64,000 nt of DNA from Pseudomonas linyingensis (GTDB lineage: Bacteria; Pseudomonadota; Gammaproteobacteria; Pseudomonadales; Pseudomonadaceae): positions 1 through 64,000 of the forward strand of contig NZ_FNZE01000004.1 of NCBI RefSeq assembly GCF_900109175.1, read 5' to 3'. A program made the translations under genes and the position numbers. How positions within the stretch are numbered: the stretch's first letter is position 1; each line of letters opens with the position of its first letter. This document shows positions 29,441 to 39,044 of the stretch, piece after piece. The notes beneath the pieces are model-generated. The model did not search any database. It was not told where the DNA came from and worked only from the letters and a program-made list of their open reading frames with translations.

Positions 29441-29808
29441 CACAACAAAAACAACAACGCTGATCCAACACAACAAAAACAAGACGTAACGGCTCCAACA
29501 CAACAAGAACAACAGGGTGGAGGCGCAGCAAACTGATTCTTTTGGAGAGGAAGTGCCCGACGGGTTTTCCATCGACCGGAACGAGAACAATAAAACTGCC
29601 CCGAGGCAGAGTCCGAAACCGGTTGACCCCGCAAGGGGAGTGGCAACATCAGCGTCCAAAGTAATCCGTTTGTTCTTGAGTCCCAGCTTGGGACTATGAC
29701 CGGACCAAGCAGTCCGGGCGGGCAACCAACAAAAACAACAAGCCTGTGGCCACAAGAAGAACAAAGCACGACCTGACTTGAAGGGGGAGCCTAGGCTCCC
29801 CCTTGTGC
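29441..29808 (+). ncRNA. crcZ: CrcZ small RNA, Hfq/Crc decoy
   Basis: This is an RNA of about 368 nt that relieves catabolite repression by titrating Hfq-Crc away from mRNAs. Six A-rich CA motifs are visible: about 29442, 29470, 29495, 29582, 29728 and 29752 (such as ACAACAAAAACAACAA). Between them are stable hairpins. It ends with AAGGGGGAGCC-TA-GGCTCCCCCTT (29781-29804). Base composition is much less GC-rich than the flanks. Short frames inside it are not genes. The position between cbrB and pcnB is the conserved one. Confidence 0.93.
29781..29806 (+). terminator. Terminator of crcZ
   Basis: A perfect 11-bp stem AAGGGGGAGCC/GGCTCCCCCTT with a 2-base TA centre is followed by GTGCTTTG. It is strong as a hairpin, but the T tract is short. 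Confidence 0.85.
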
Positions 29809-29953
29809 TTTGCGCACCAGCCAGCCCTGCCCATGCGCGACCACCTTCCCGTTTGCCCCTCCCGCGTTCACCATCGCTGCCGGCCAGTGCTAGAATTCGC
29901 CTCCATTACGCGGGGCCGATCCTGCTCCCTCCCTATCCGGTAACCAGTAGCCC

Positions 29954-31339
29954 ATGCTGAAAAAGCTGTTCCAGTCCATCCGCTCCCCTCTGCGCCGCGC
30001 GCGCGGCGTCCGCACGACGCCGGAAGTTCTCGGCAGCAGCCAGCACCCGCTGCACCACGAACAGATCAGCCGCAATGCCGTCGGCGTGGTCGACCGCCTG
30101 CAGAGGGCCGGCTACCAGGCCTACCTGGTCGGCGGCTGCGTGCGCGACCTGCTGCTGGGGGTCGAGCCCAAGGACTTCGACGTGGCCACCAGCGCCACGC
30201 CCGAACAGGTGCGCAACGAATTCCGCAACGCCCGGGTGATCGGCCGGCGCTTCAAGCTGGTGCATGTCCACTTCGGCCGCGAGATCATCGAGGTCGCCAC
30301 CTTCCGTACCAATCACCCGCAGGGCGAGGACGACGAGGACAGCCACCTGGCGGCGCGCAACGAAAGCGGACGCATCCTGCGCGACAACGTCTATGGCAGC
30401 CAGGAAGACGACGCCCAGCGCCGCGACTTCACCATCAACGCGCTGTACTACGATCCGGCCAGCGAGCGCATCCTCGACTACGCCCACGGCATGCACGACA
30501 TCCGCAACCGTCTGGTGCGCCTGATCGGCGATCCCACCCAGCGCTATCAGGAAGACCCGGTGCGCATGCTGCGCGCGGTGCGTTTCGCCGCCAAGCTCGG
30601 CTTCGACATCGAGAAGCACAGCGCCGCACCGATCCGCCAGCTGGCCCACCTGCTCAACGACATACCCGCCTCGCGCCTGTTCGACGAGGTTCTTAAGCTG
30701 TTTCTTGCCGGCCAGGGCGAGCGCACCTTCGACCTGCTCTGCGAGTATGGCCTGTTCGCGCCGCTGTTCCCGGCCAGCGCCGCCGCCCTCAAGCGCGAGC
30801 CCGAGTACGTCGGCAGCCTGATCCGCCAGGCGCTGGCCAATACCGACGAGCGTATCCGCCTCGGCAAGCCAGTCACCCCGGCGTTCCTGTTCGCGGCGCT
30901 GCTCTGGCCGGCGCTGCCCGCCCGCGCCGCCGCTCTGCAGGCCAGCGGCATGCCGGCCATTCCGGCCCTGCAGGAAGCCGCCCACGAGGTGATCGGCGAG
31001 CAGTGCCGACGCACCGCGATACCCAAGCGCTTCTCCCTGCCGCTGCGCGAGATCTGGGACATGCAGGAACGTCTGCCGCGCCGCCAGGGCCGCCGCGCCG
31101 ACCTGCTGCTGGAGAACCCGCGCTTCCGCGCCGGCTACGACTTCCTGCTGCTGCGCGAAAGCGCCGGCGAAGAAACCGGCGACCTCGGCGACTGGTGGAC
31201 CCGCTACCAGGAAGTCAGCGACAGCGAGCGGCGCAACATGATCCGCGAGCTGAGCAGCAGCCCCGACGGCGCCAAGGCGCCGCGCAAGCGCCGGCGCAAC
31301 CCGCGCAAGCGCGCGCCGACCGGCCAGTCACAGGAATAA
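29954..31339 (+). CDS. pcnB: Poly(A) polymerase I
   Basis: This 461-aa class II nucleotidyltransferase adds 3' poly(A) tails and so marks RNAs for decay. The GGCVRDLLLG helix (near residues 58-67) and the catalytic DFD (near 74-76) are present, followed by the RNA-binding and arginine-anchor domains and a very basic Lys/Arg tail (KAPRKRRRNPRKRAP). The shadow of folK begins 7 bp later, so pcnB and folK are probably co-transcribed. Confidence 0.95.
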   Translation: MLKKLFQSIRSPLRRARGVRTTPEVLGSSQHPLHHEQISRNAVGVVDRLQRAGYQAYLVGGCVRDLLLGVEPKDFDVATSATPEQVRNEFRNARVIGRRFKLVHVHFGREIIEVATFRTNHPQGEDDEDSHLAARNESGRILRDNVYGSQEDDAQRRDFTINALYYDPASERILDYAHGMHDIRNRLVRLIGDPTQRYQEDPVRMLRAVRFAAKLGFDIEKHSAAPIRQLAHLLNDIPASRLFDEVLKLFLAGQGERTFDLLCEYGLFAPLFPASAAALKREPEYVGSLIRQALANTDERIRLGKPVTPAFLFAALLWPALPARAAALQASGMPAIPALQEAAHEVIGEQCRRTAIPKRFSLPLREIWDMQERLPRRQGRRADLLLENPRFRAGYDFLLLRESAGEETGDLGDWWTRYQEVSDSERRNMIRELSSSPDGAKAPRKRRRNPRKRAPTGQSQE

Positions 31340-31346
31340 CCGCGCC

Positions 31347-31859
31347 ATGCCACGCGTCTATATCGGCCTGGGCAGCAACCTGGCCGAGCCGGTGCAGCAG
31401 TTGCAGGCGGCCCTGGCCGCCATCGGCAAGCTGCCGCGCTGCCAGCTGGTCGCGGTGTCCTCGCTGTACGCCAGCGACCCGCTCGGCCCGCCCGACCAGC
31501 CGCGCTATGTCAACGCCGTGGCGGCACTCGACTGCGCGCTGACCCCGCTCGAACTGCTCGACGCGCTGCAGGCCATCGAACGCGAGCAAGGTCGCGAGCG
31601 CAAGGCCGAGCGCTGGGGGCCGCGCACCCTCGACCTGGACATCCTGCTGTTCGGCGACCTGCAACTGGACGAGGAGCGCCTGACCCTGCCGCACTACCAT
31701 ATGCATGCGCGGGCCTTCGTGCTCTATCCGCTGGCTGAGATCGCCGCGGATCTCGTGCTGCCCGACGGCCAACCGCTACAGACGCTGTTGGCCAACTGCC
31801 CGTTCGAAGGCCTCGAGCGCCTTGACGGCGGTGACAGGCCGGCGGTAACGGTCGGGTGA
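31347..31859 (+). CDS. folK: 6-hydroxymethyl-7,8-dihydropterin pyrophosphokinase
   Basis: This 170-aa HPPK transfers pyrophosphate from ATP to the pterin in folate synthesis. The family signature GPRTLDLDILLFG (residues about 91-103, with the two metal-binding Asp) and the N-terminal GLGSNL are intact. It lies between pcnB and the pantothenate genes, a common Pseudomonas order. Confidence 0.95.
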   Translation: MPRVYIGLGSNLAEPVQQLQAALAAIGKLPRCQLVAVSSLYASDPLGPPDQPRYVNAVAALDCALTPLELLDALQAIEREQGRERKAERWGPRTLDLDILLFGDLQLDEERLTLPHYHMHARAFVLYPLAEIAADLVLPDGQPLQTLLANCPFEGLERLDGGDRPAVTVG

Positions 31860-31955
31860 ACGGGTAACAGCGCGCATTGACTTCACCGCCCCCCATCGGG
31901 ACTATAGGCACCGTTTGCCCGCGCCCGCTTTCGGTGCGCCAACGAGGATTTCTTG

Positions 31956-32750
31956 ATGGCTGATGTCACCCTCACCACTCTGCGCGGTCTCAAGCAGAAC
32001 GGCGAGAAGATCGTCATGTTGACCTGCTACGACGCGACCTTCGCCGCCGCCGCCTGCGCGGCCGGCGTCGAGGTGCTGCTGATCGGCGATTCGCTCGGCA
32101 ATGTCCTGCAGGGCCACGACAGCACCCTGCCGGTCAGCGTGGCCGACATGGCCTACCACACCGCCTGCGTCAAGCGCGGCAACCAGGGCGCGCTGATCCT
32201 CACCGACCTGCCGTTCATGAGCTACGCCACCCTCGAACAGGCGCTGGACAGCAGCGCCGCGCTGATGCGCACCGGCGCGCACATGGTCAAGCTCGAAGGC
32301 GGTGCCTGGCTGGGCGAGACCGTGCGTCGCCTGGCCGAGAACGGCATCCCGGCCTGCGTGCACCTGGGCCTCACCCCGCAGTCGGTCAATGTCTTCGGCG
32401 GCTACAAGGTGCAGGGCCGCGACGAGGCCCGCGCCCGCGAGATGCGCGAGGCCGCGCTCGCCCTCGAGCAGGCCGGAGCAGCCATGCTCCTGCTCGAATG
32501 CGTGCCCAGCGCCCTGGCCGCCGAGATCAGCCGTTCAGTACGCATTCCGGTGATCGGCATCGGTGCCGGCGTCGACACCGACGGCCAGGTACTGGTGCTG
32601 CACGACATGCTCGGCCTCAACCCGCGTCCGGCGAAATTCGTGCGCAATTTCATGACTGGCCAGGCCAGCATCCAGGATGCCTTGAGCGCCTATACCCAGG
32701 CCGTCAAGAACGCCCAATTCCCCGCCCCAGAACACGGTTTCTCCGCATGA
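31956..32750 (+). CDS. panB: 3-methyl-2-oxobutanoate hydroxymethyltransferase
   Basis: This is the first step of pantothenate synthesis: hydroxymethyl transfer from methylene-tetrahydrofolate to ketoisovalerate. It has 264 aa, with [17 protein letters not shown] (metal-binding Asp near 46) and VKLEGG. I chose the ATG at 31956, seven bases after GAGGA; a TTG one codon earlier is also open. Its stop overlaps the panC start (ATGA). The substrate links this gene to the ilv pathway earlier in the window. Confidence 0.95.
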   Translation: MADVTLTTLRGLKQNGEKIVMLTCYDATFAAAACAAGVEVLLIGDSLGNVLQGHDSTLPVSVADMAYHTACVKRGNQGALILTDLPFMSYATLEQALDSSAALMRTGAHMVKLEGGAWLGETVRRLAENGIPACVHLGLTPQSVNVFGGYKVQGRDEARAREMREAALALEQAGAAMLLLECVPSALAAEISRSVRIPVIGIGAGVDTDGQVLVLHDMLGLNPRPAKFVRNFMTGQASIQDALSAYTQAVKNAQFPAPEHGFSA

Positions 32751-33607
32751 TCACCGTCAAGACCGTTCGCGAACTGCGCGCCGCCGTCGCCCGTGCGCGC
32801 AGCGAAGGCAAACGTATCGGCCTGGTGCCGACCATGGGCAACCTGCATGCCGGGCATGCCGCCCTGGTGACCAAGGCCACCCAGCGCTGCGACTTCGTGG
32901 TTGCCAGCATCTTCGTCAACCCGCTGCAGTTCGGCGCCGGCGAAGACCTCGACAGCTACCCGCGCACCCTCGCCGCCGACCAGGAAAAACTCCTCGAAGC
33001 CGGCTGCCAGCTGCTGTTCGCGCCGACCGTCGAGGAAATGTACCCCGACGGTATGGCCGGGCAGACCCTGGTCAGCGTCCCGGGCGTCTCCGAGGGGCTG
33101 TGCGGCGGCAGCCGTCCCGGCCATTTCGACGGCGTGGCCACGGTGGTGACCAAGCTGTTCCACATGGTTCAGCCCGACCTGGCAATCTTCGGCGAGAAGG
33201 ACTTCCAGCAGCTGGCGGTGATCCGCAAGCTGGTGCGCGATCTCAACCTGCCGATCCAGATCATCGGCGAGCCCACCGTGCGTGCCGCCGACGGCCTCGC
33301 GCTGTCCTCGCGCAACGGCTACCTCAACGAGGAACAGCGCGCCATCGCGCCGCAGCTGTACCAGACCCTCAGCGACATCGCTGCCGCCCTGCAACACGGC
33401 GAGAGCGACCATGCCACGCTGCTCGACGACGCCCGGACCCGGCTGAGTGCCGCCGGTTTCGTGCCGGACTACCTGGAAATCCGCAATCCGCTCACCCTGC
33501 GCCCGGCCACACCGGCCGATCGCCAGCTGGTGATTCTGGCCGCAGCCCGCCTCGGTGCTCCCCGGCTGATCGACAACCTGTTCGTGGATCTCGACGCCAC
33601 GGCCTGA
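32747..33607 (+). CDS. panC: Pantothenate synthetase (pantoate--beta-alanine ligase)
   Basis: This 286-aa enzyme joins pantoate and beta-alanine with ATP. Visible are the HIGH-like HAGHAALV ([10 protein letters not shown]), the pantoate site VNPLQFG, and the ATP motif LSSRNGYL (KMSKS-like). The ATG overlaps the last four bases of panB, and the much longer open frame upstream lies inside panB. Confidence 0.96.
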   Translation: MITVKTVRELRAAVARARSEGKRIGLVPTMGNLHAGHAALVTKATQRCDFVVASIFVNPLQFGAGEDLDSYPRTLAADQEKLLEAGCQLLFAPTVEEMYPDGMAGQTLVSVPGVSEGLCGGSRPGHFDGVATVVTKLFHMVQPDLAIFGEKDFQQLAVIRKLVRDLNLPIQIIGEPTVRAADGLALSSRNGYLNEEQRAIAPQLYQTLSDIAAALQHGESDHATLLDDARTRLSAAGFVPDYLEIRNPLTLRPATPADRQLVILAAARLGAPRLIDNLFVDLDATA

Positions 33608-33620
33608 CGAGGAACCCGCC

Positions 33621-34001
33621 ATGCATAGCATCATGCTCAAAGCCAAGCTGCACCGCGCCGAAGTGACCCATTCCGTACTGGACTACGAAGGCTCCTGTGC
33701 CATCGATGGCGAATGGCTGGATCTGGCCGGCATCCGCGAATACGAGCAGATCCAGATCTACAACATCGACAACGGCGAGCGCTTCACCACCTACGCCATT
33801 CGCGCCGAGGAAGGCTCGAAGATGATCTCGGTGAACGGCGCCGCTGCGCACAAGGCGGACGTCGGCCATCGGGTGATCGTCTGCGCGTTCGCCCACTACA
33901 GCGAAGCCGAGTTGGCCCAGCACAAGCCGCACATGCTGTATTTCACCCCAGGCAACGCGCTCAGCCACACCAGTCACGCGATCCCCGTACAGGTCGCCTG
34001 A
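33621..34001 (+). CDS. panD: Aspartate 1-decarboxylase (pyruvoyl enzyme proenzyme)
   Basis: This 126-aa proenzyme makes beta-alanine for pantothenate. The self-cleavage site is Gly24-Ser25 in DYEGSCAID, where Ser25 becomes the pyruvoyl group. Lys9 and Tyr58-region residues are conserved. GAGGAA precedes the ATG. It completes panBCD. Confidence 0.96.
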   Translation: MHSIMLKAKLHRAEVTHSVLDYEGSCAIDGEWLDLAGIREYEQIQIYNIDNGERFTTYAIRAEEGSKMISVNGAAAHKADVGHRVIVCAFAHYSEAELAQHKPHMLYFTPGNALSHTSHAIPVQVA

Positions 34002-34017
34002 CCGCCCGACGTGCAGC

Positions 34018-34055
34018 ACCGACAAGCCCGGACCCGTTCCGGGCTTGTCGGTTTC
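34018..34055 (+). terminator. Terminator of the panBCD operon
   Basis: ACCGACAAGCCCGGA-CCCGT-TCCGGGCTTGTCGGT is a perfect 15-bp stem with a short T tail (TTTCC). It ends folK/panBCD. A TTG frame opening at 34045 lies in its stem, an argument against that start for pgi. Confidence 0.85.
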
Positions 34056-34086
34056 CACCTCCCACGCCCAGACACCGGATCAGTCG

Positions 34087-35751
34087 ATGCACCACTACCT
34101 CAAGCCGCTGGATGCCACCCAACAACCGGCCTGGCAGGCGCTGCGCACCCAGCGCGAACAGATGCAGGCGTTCAGCCTGCGCGAGGCCTTCGCCGCCGAC
34201 CCGCAACGCTTCCAGCGCTACTCGCTGAACAGCGGCGGGCTGTTTCTCGACTATTCGAAGAACCTGATCGACGCGCGCAGCCAGCAGCTGCTGGTCGAGC
34301 TGGCCGAACAGATGAACCTGCGCCAGGCCATCGAGCAGCTGTTCGCCGGCGCCCCGCTGAATGCCTCGGAAAATCGGCCGGCGCTGCATACCGCTCTGCG
34401 CCGGCCGATCGGCGATCGGGTCCTGGTCGATGGCGTCGACGTGATGCCCCAGGTGCACCGCGTGCTCGCTCAGATGACCGAACTGGTGCAGCGCATCCAC
34501 AATGGCCTGTGGCGCGGCTTCTCCGAGAAGCCGATCACCGACGTGGTCAACATCGGCATCGGTGGCTCCTTCCTCGGCCCGCAGCTGGTTTCCGAGGCGC
34601 TGCTGCCGTTCGCCCAGCGCGGCGTACGCTGCCACTACCTGGCCAATATCGACGGCAGCGAGTTCCACGAGCTGACCGCCGAGCTGTGCGCGGAAACCAC
34701 CCTGTTCATCGTCTCCTCGAAGTCATTCGGCACCCTCGAGACGCTGAAGAACGCCCAGGCCGCGCGCCGCTGGGTGCTCGCCCAGGGGGCCCGCGAGAGC
34801 GACCTGCACCGCCACTTCATCGCCGTGTCGAGCAATCGCCAGGCTGCCGTGGCGTTCGGCATCGCCGAAGAAAACATCTTCCCGATGTGGGACTGGGTGG
34901 GTGGGCGCTACTCGCTGTGGTCGGCCATCGGCCTGCCGATCGCCCTGGCCATCGGCATGGGCAACTTCAAGGAACTGCTGTCCGGCGCCTACGAGATGGA
35001 CCAGCACTTCCTCAGCGCACCGTTCGCGGAGAACATGCCGGTGCTGCTCGGCCTGCTGGGCGTTTGGTACGGCGACTTCTGGGACTCCCACAGCCACGCG
35101 ATCCTGCCCTACGACCACCACCTGCGCAATTTCAACCAGCACCTGCAGCAGCTGGACATGGAATCCAACGGCAAGCGCGTGCGCCAGGACGGCAGCCCGG
35201 TCAGCTGCGGCACCGGACCGGTGATCTGGGGCGGCGTCGGCTGCAACGGCCAGCACGCCTACCACCAGCTGCTGCACCAGGGCACCCAGCTGATTCCCGC
35301 CGACTTCATCGTCCCTGTGACCAGCTACAACCCGCTGGCCGACCACCACCAGTGGCTGTACGCCAACTGCCTGTCGCAGAGCCAGGCGCTGATGTGCGGC
35401 AAGACCCGTGCCGAGGCCGAGGCCGAGCTGCGCGCCCAGGGTCTGGCCGAAGAGGAGGTGCAGCGCCTGGCGCCGCACAAGGCGATCCCCGGCAACCGGC
35501 CGAGCAACACCCTGGTGCTCGAGCGCGTCAGCCCGCAGCGCCTCGGCGCGCTGATCGCCCTCTACGAGCACAAGGTGTTCGTGCAGAGCGTGATCTGGGG
35601 CATCAATGCCTTCGATCAGTGGGGCGTCGAACTGGGCAAGGAACTGGGCAAGAACGTCTACGGCCACCTCACCGGCCAGGAGCCGGGACCGGCCAAGGAT
35701 GGTTCGACCCAGGGCCTGATCGAGTTCTTCCGCGCCCGTCATCGCGGCTGA
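34087..35751 (+). CDS. pgi: Glucose-6-phosphate isomerase
   Basis: This 554-aa enzyme interconverts glucose-6-phosphate and fructose-6-phosphate. Both PGI signatures are present: the region [13 protein letters not shown] and the C-terminal [13 protein letters not shown]...[14 protein letters not shown]. The catalytic Glu lies in MESNGKR. The ATG at 34087 follows the terminator of panD. In Pseudomonas, which lacks phosphofructokinase, it serves the Entner-Doudoroff cycle and exopolysaccharide precursors. Confidence 0.95.
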   Translation: MHHYLKPLDATQQPAWQALRTQREQMQAFSLREAFAADPQRFQRYSLNSGGLFLDYSKNLIDARSQQLLVELAEQMNLRQAIEQLFAGAPLNASENRPALHTALRRPIGDRVLVDGVDVMPQVHRVLAQMTELVQRIHNGLWRGFSEKPITDVVNIGIGGSFLGPQLVSEALLPFAQRGVRCHYLANIDGSEFHELTAELCAETTLFIVSSKSFGTLETLKNAQAARRWVLAQGARESDLHRHFIAVSSNRQAAVAFGIAEENIFPMWDWVGGRYSLWSAIGLPIALAIGMGNFKELLSGAYEMDQHFLSAPFAENMPVLLGLLGVWYGDFWDSHSHAILPYDHHLRNFNQHLQQLDMESNGKRVRQDGSPVSCGTGPVIWGGVGCNGQHAYHQLLHQGTQLIPADFIVPVTSYNPLADHHQWLYANCLSQSQALMCGKTRAEAEAELRAQGLAEEEVQRLAPHKAIPGNRPSNTLVLERVSPQRLGALIALYEHKVFVQSVIWGINAFDQWGVELGKELGKNVYGHLTGQEPGPAKDGSTQGLIEFFRARHRG

Positions 35752-35763
35752 CCCCCGCGCCTG

Positions 35764-35789
35764 CGGCCCGCCCGACCGGTGGCGGGCCG
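35764..35789 (+). terminator. Hairpin after pgi
   Basis: CGGCCCGCC-cgaccggt-GGCGGGCCG is a 9-bp perfect stem 13 bp after the pgi stop, followed by TCACTTG without a T run. It is a terminator-like structure of uncertain efficiency. Confidence 0.5.
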
Positions 35790-35858
35790 TCACTTGAAAG
35801 CCCCCTCATCCGGGTCCACGCTAAAGAACATCGCGCACGACCACGCAGGATCGCCGCC

Positions 35859-37796
35859 ATGTTCGAGATCCGTCCCCACCCTGTCGCGGCAGCCGCCTAC
35901 CGGCATGCCGCCGTGCATGCCGACGACTACCAGCGGCTGTACCGGCAATCCATCGAGCAACCGGAGCTGTTCTGGGCCGAACAGGCGCGCCTGTTCCTCG
36001 ACTGGTTCAAACCCTGGCGCAGCGTGCACCATGGCGACCTGAGCCAGGGGCAGGCCAGTTGGTTCAAGGGCGGCCAGCTGAACGTCGCCTACAACTGCCT
36101 CGACCGCCACCTGGCCCGGCGCGGCGAACAGACCGCGATCATCTGGGAGGGCGACGATCCCGCCGAGTCCCGGCACCTCAGCTACCGCGAGCTGCACGAG
36201 CAGGTCTGCCGCCTGGCCAATGCGCTCAAGCAGCTGGGCGTGAACAAGGGCGACCGGGTGTGCATCTACCTGCCGATGATCCCCGAAGCCGCCTGTGCCA
36301 TGCTCGCCTGCGCACGCATCGGCGCCGTGCACTCGGTGGTATTCGGCGGCTTCGCCCCGGATGCCCTGCGCGACCGCATCCTCGACGCCGACTGTCGCCT
36401 GGTGATCACCGCCGATGCCGGCGTGCGCGGCGGCAAGCACATCGCGCTGAAGGCCAACGTCGACCAGGCGCTGCGCGAATGCCCGCGGGTCGCCCAGGTG
36501 ATCGTGGTCGCCCGCAGCCACGACGGCATCCTCTGGGAGGCGGGCCGCGACCACTGGTACCATGAACTCGTCGGTCAGGTCGACGCCGACTGCCCCGCCG
36601 AACCGATGGACGCCGAAGACCCGCTGTTCATCCTCTACACTTCGGGCAGCACCGGCAAGCCCAAGGGCGTGCTGCACTGCAGCGGCGGCTACCTGCTCGC
36701 CGCCGCCATGAGCCACAAGTACGTGTTCGACTACCAGGATGGCGAAGTCTTCTGGTGCACCGCCGACATCGGCTGGATCACCGGCCACAGCTACGGCGTC
36801 TACGGCCCGCTGGCCAATGGCGCGATCACCCTGATGTTCGAGGGCGTGCCCAGCTACCCCGATGCCTCGCGACCCTGGCAGGTGGTCGACAAGCACCAGG
36901 TGAACATCTTCTACACCGCGCCGACCGCCCTCCGCGCGCTGATGCGCGAAGGCGACGCGCCGGTACAGCGCACCTCGCGGGCCAGCCTGCGTCTGCTCGG
37001 CTCGGTCGGCGAGCCGATCAACCCGGAAGCCTGGGAGTGGTACTACCATGTGGTCGGTGACAGCCGCTGCCCGATCGTCGACACCTGGTGGCAGACCGAA
37101 ACCGGGGCGATCATGATCAGCCCGCTGCCCGGCGCCACCCTGCTCAAGCCCGGCTCGGCGACCCTGCCGTTCTTCGGCGTGCAGCCGGTGCTGCTCGACG
37201 AACAGGGCCACGAGATCGACGGCCCCGGCGCCGGCCTGCTGGCGATCAAGGCCAGCTGGCCGAGCCAGATCCGCAGCGTCTACGGCGACCACCAGCGCAT
37301 GCTCGACACCTACTTCAAACCCTACCCCGGCTACTACTTCACCGGCGACGGCGCACGCCGCGACGAGGACGGCTACTACTGGATCACCGGCCGGGTCGAC
37401 GACGTGCTCAACGTCTCCGGCCACCGCCTGGGCAGCGCCGAGGTGGAAAGTGCCCTGGTGCTGCACGACGCGGTGGCCGAAGCCGCGGTGGTCGGCTATC
37501 CCCACGACCTCAAGGGTCAGGGCGTGTACGCGTTCGTCAGCCTGATGCACGACGCCCAGCCCAGCGAGGCGCTCAGACAGGAGCTGTCCGAACTGGTGGC
37601 CCGGGAAATCGGCAGCTTCGCCCGTCCCGAACTGATCCAGTGGGCACCCGGCCTGCCGAAGACCCGCTCGGGCAAGATCATGCGGCGCATCCTGCGCAAG
37701 ATCGCCTGCAACGAACTGGACAACCTCGGCGACCTCTCGACCCTGGCCGACCCGTCGGTGGTCGAGCAGCTGATCGCCGCCCGCCTGAACCAGTGA
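35859..37796 (+). CDS. acs: Acetyl-CoA synthetase (AMP-forming)
   Basis: This 645-aa adenylate-forming enzyme activates acetate. Motifs in order: P-loop [11 protein letters not shown] (near 264-274), DTWWQTETG, the hinge/ADP region [18 protein letters not shown], and the C-terminal catalytic Lys in TRSGKIMRR (near 609), which is the target of reversible acetylation. AGGA precedes the ATG; the frame is open far upstream through pgi, but that part is a shadow. P. aeruginosa has a paralogue (acsB) at this locus. Confidence 0.94.
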   Translation: MFEIRPHPVAAAAYRHAAVHADDYQRLYRQSIEQPELFWAEQARLFLDWFKPWRSVHHGDLSQGQASWFKGGQLNVAYNCLDRHLARRGEQTAIIWEGDDPAESRHLSYRELHEQVCRLANALKQLGVNKGDRVCIYLPMIPEAACAMLACARIGAVHSVVFGGFAPDALRDRILDADCRLVITADAGVRGGKHIALKANVDQALRECPRVAQVIVVARSHDGILWEAGRDHWYHELVGQVDADCPAEPMDAEDPLFILYTSGSTGKPKGVLHCSGGYLLAAAMSHKYVFDYQDGEVFWCTADIGWITGHSYGVYGPLANGAITLMFEGVPSYPDASRPWQVVDKHQVNIFYTAPTALRALMREGDAPVQRTSRASLRLLGSVGEPINPEAWEWYYHVVGDSRCPIVDTWWQTETGAIMISPLPGATLLKPGSATLPFFGVQPVLLDEQGHEIDGPGAGLLAIKASWPSQIRSVYGDHQRMLDTYFKPYPGYYFTGDGARRDEDGYYWITGRVDDVLNVSGHRLGSAEVESALVLHDAVAEAAVVGYPHDLKGQGVYAFVSLMHDAQPSEALRQELSELVAREIGSFARPELIQWAPGLPKTRSGKIMRRILRKIACNELDNLGDLSTLADPSVVEQLIAARLNQ

Positions 37797-37875
37797 AGCC
37801 AGGCCACGGAAAAACCCGCAGGCGGGCGTGCGGGCCGCTGCTAGAATAGGCACCCGATACTCAGAGGAGACGCGC

Positions 37876-38892
37876 ATGTCCGCCTTGAACCAGGCGCTGC
37901 GCGCCGCCCTCGACGCCCGCCAGACCCTGCTCGCCGAACTGCACACGCAGGGCACCGACTGCTACCGACTGTTCCACGGCAGCCAGGAAGGTGCCCCCGG
38001 CCTGACCATCGACCGCTACGGCGCGCAGTTGCTGGTGCAGAGCTTCCATCAACCGCTCGAGCGCGACGCCCTGCTGGAACTGCTGGAGACCTGCCAGCAG
38101 GCCTTCGCCACCCCGCTGCTGCCGGTGTACAACGACCGCTCGCAGGGCAACTCGCGCATCGACCGCAGCGACCCGGTGTTCCAGGCCGGAGCCGAGGCGC
38201 TGGCCGACCTGGTCGGTCACGAATGGGGGCTCAACTACCGGGTGCGCGCGCGCCATGCCGGCCAGGATCCGCTGCTGTTCCTCGACCTGCGCAACGCCCG
38301 TGGCTGGGTCAAGCGCCATAGCGCCGGCAAGTCGGTGCTCAACCTGTTCGCCTACACCTGCGGCGTCGGTCTTTGCGCCGCAGCCGGCGGGGCCCGCGCG
38401 GTCACCAACCTCGACTTCGCCGAGGGCAATCTGGCAGTCGGCCGCGAGAACGCCAGCCTCAACCCCGAATTGCCGGCCATGCGCTTCATCGCCTCCGACT
38501 ACTTCCCGGCCATCCGCCAGCTCGCCGGCCTGCCGGTCGCCCGGCGCCACGGCCAGCGCCTGCCGGACTATCCACGCCTGGCCGCCGAGCAGTTCGACTT
38601 GGTGTTCCTCGATCCGCCGGCCTGGGCGCGCAGCGCCTTCGGCACCGTCGACCTGCTGCGCGACTACCAGAGCCTGCTCAAGCCGGCCCTGCTGGCCACC
38701 GCCGAGGGCGGCACGCTGGTGTGTTGCAACAACCTGGCCAGGGTCGAGCTGGACGAATGGCGCGACCAGGTGCTGCGCTGCGCCAGCAAGAGCGGGCGGC
38801 CGGTGCGCGAGGTCGAGGTGCTGCCACCGGCCGCCGACTTCCCCTCCAGCGATGGCCGCCACCCGCTCAAGACCCTGATCCTGCACCTCTGA
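37876..38892 (+). CDS. Class I SAM-dependent methyltransferase, RlmI-like
   Basis: This 338-aa protein has a small N-terminal domain and a Rossmann-fold methyltransferase. Motif I is VLNLFAYTCGVGL (near 155-167), the acidic ribose ligand lies in TNLDFAEGN, and motif IV FLDPPAW (near 251-257) is followed by a late CCNN. The DPP motif and layout match RlmI/RlmK-type 23S rRNA cytosine-5 or related methyltransferases. The exact target is not known. AGAGGAGA precedes the ATG at 37876. Confidence 0.85.
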   Translation: MSALNQALRAALDARQTLLAELHTQGTDCYRLFHGSQEGAPGLTIDRYGAQLLVQSFHQPLERDALLELLETCQQAFATPLLPVYNDRSQGNSRIDRSDPVFQAGAEALADLVGHEWGLNYRVRARHAGQDPLLFLDLRNARGWVKRHSAGKSVLNLFAYTCGVGLCAAAGGARAVTNLDFAEGNLAVGRENASLNPELPAMRFIASDYFPAIRQLAGLPVARRHGQRLPDYPRLAAEQFDLVFLDPPAWARSAFGTVDLLRDYQSLLKPALLATAEGGTLVCCNNLARVELDEWRDQVLRCASKSGRPVREVEVLPPAADFPSSDGRHPLKTLILHL

Positions 38893-39044
38893 TCCCGGTG
38901 CGGGCGGGATATCTCCCGCCCGCACCGGCACGCCATCCCCCAGTCACGCTCGCCCCTGTCGAACTGGCGGAGCCCGCCACATTCGGAACCGGCGGGACAT
39001 GCCATACTCCAAGACACTTCACGCATTGACCGAAGCGGCTTACC

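Noticed and set aside
29396-29769. Open frames of 60-122 codons on both strands in the CrcZ region.
   Set aside because: The CA-repeat sequence explains the odd Cys/Val/Phe-rich translations, and the region has a sigma54 promoter, terminator and position typical of the noncoding RNA.
29441-29770. Repeated CAACAAAAAC units considered as a short CRISPR-like or tandem array.
   Set aside because: The units are 10-16 bases, irregularly spaced and part of a folded RNA. There are no uniform spacers and no cas genes in the window.
31860-31955. GTAAC-containing stretch before panB considered as a CbrB site or promoter.
   Set aside because: The GTAAC repeats are direct and not in the TGTTAC-N14-GTAACA arrangement, and the TTGACT found there has no -10 at 16-18 bp.
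34011-35858. A long N-terminal extension of acs, open through pgi (1261 codons in all).
   Set aside because: The region encodes glucose-6-phosphate isomerase in another frame. Acs is complete from 35859 with AGGA upstream and has the normal 645-aa length.
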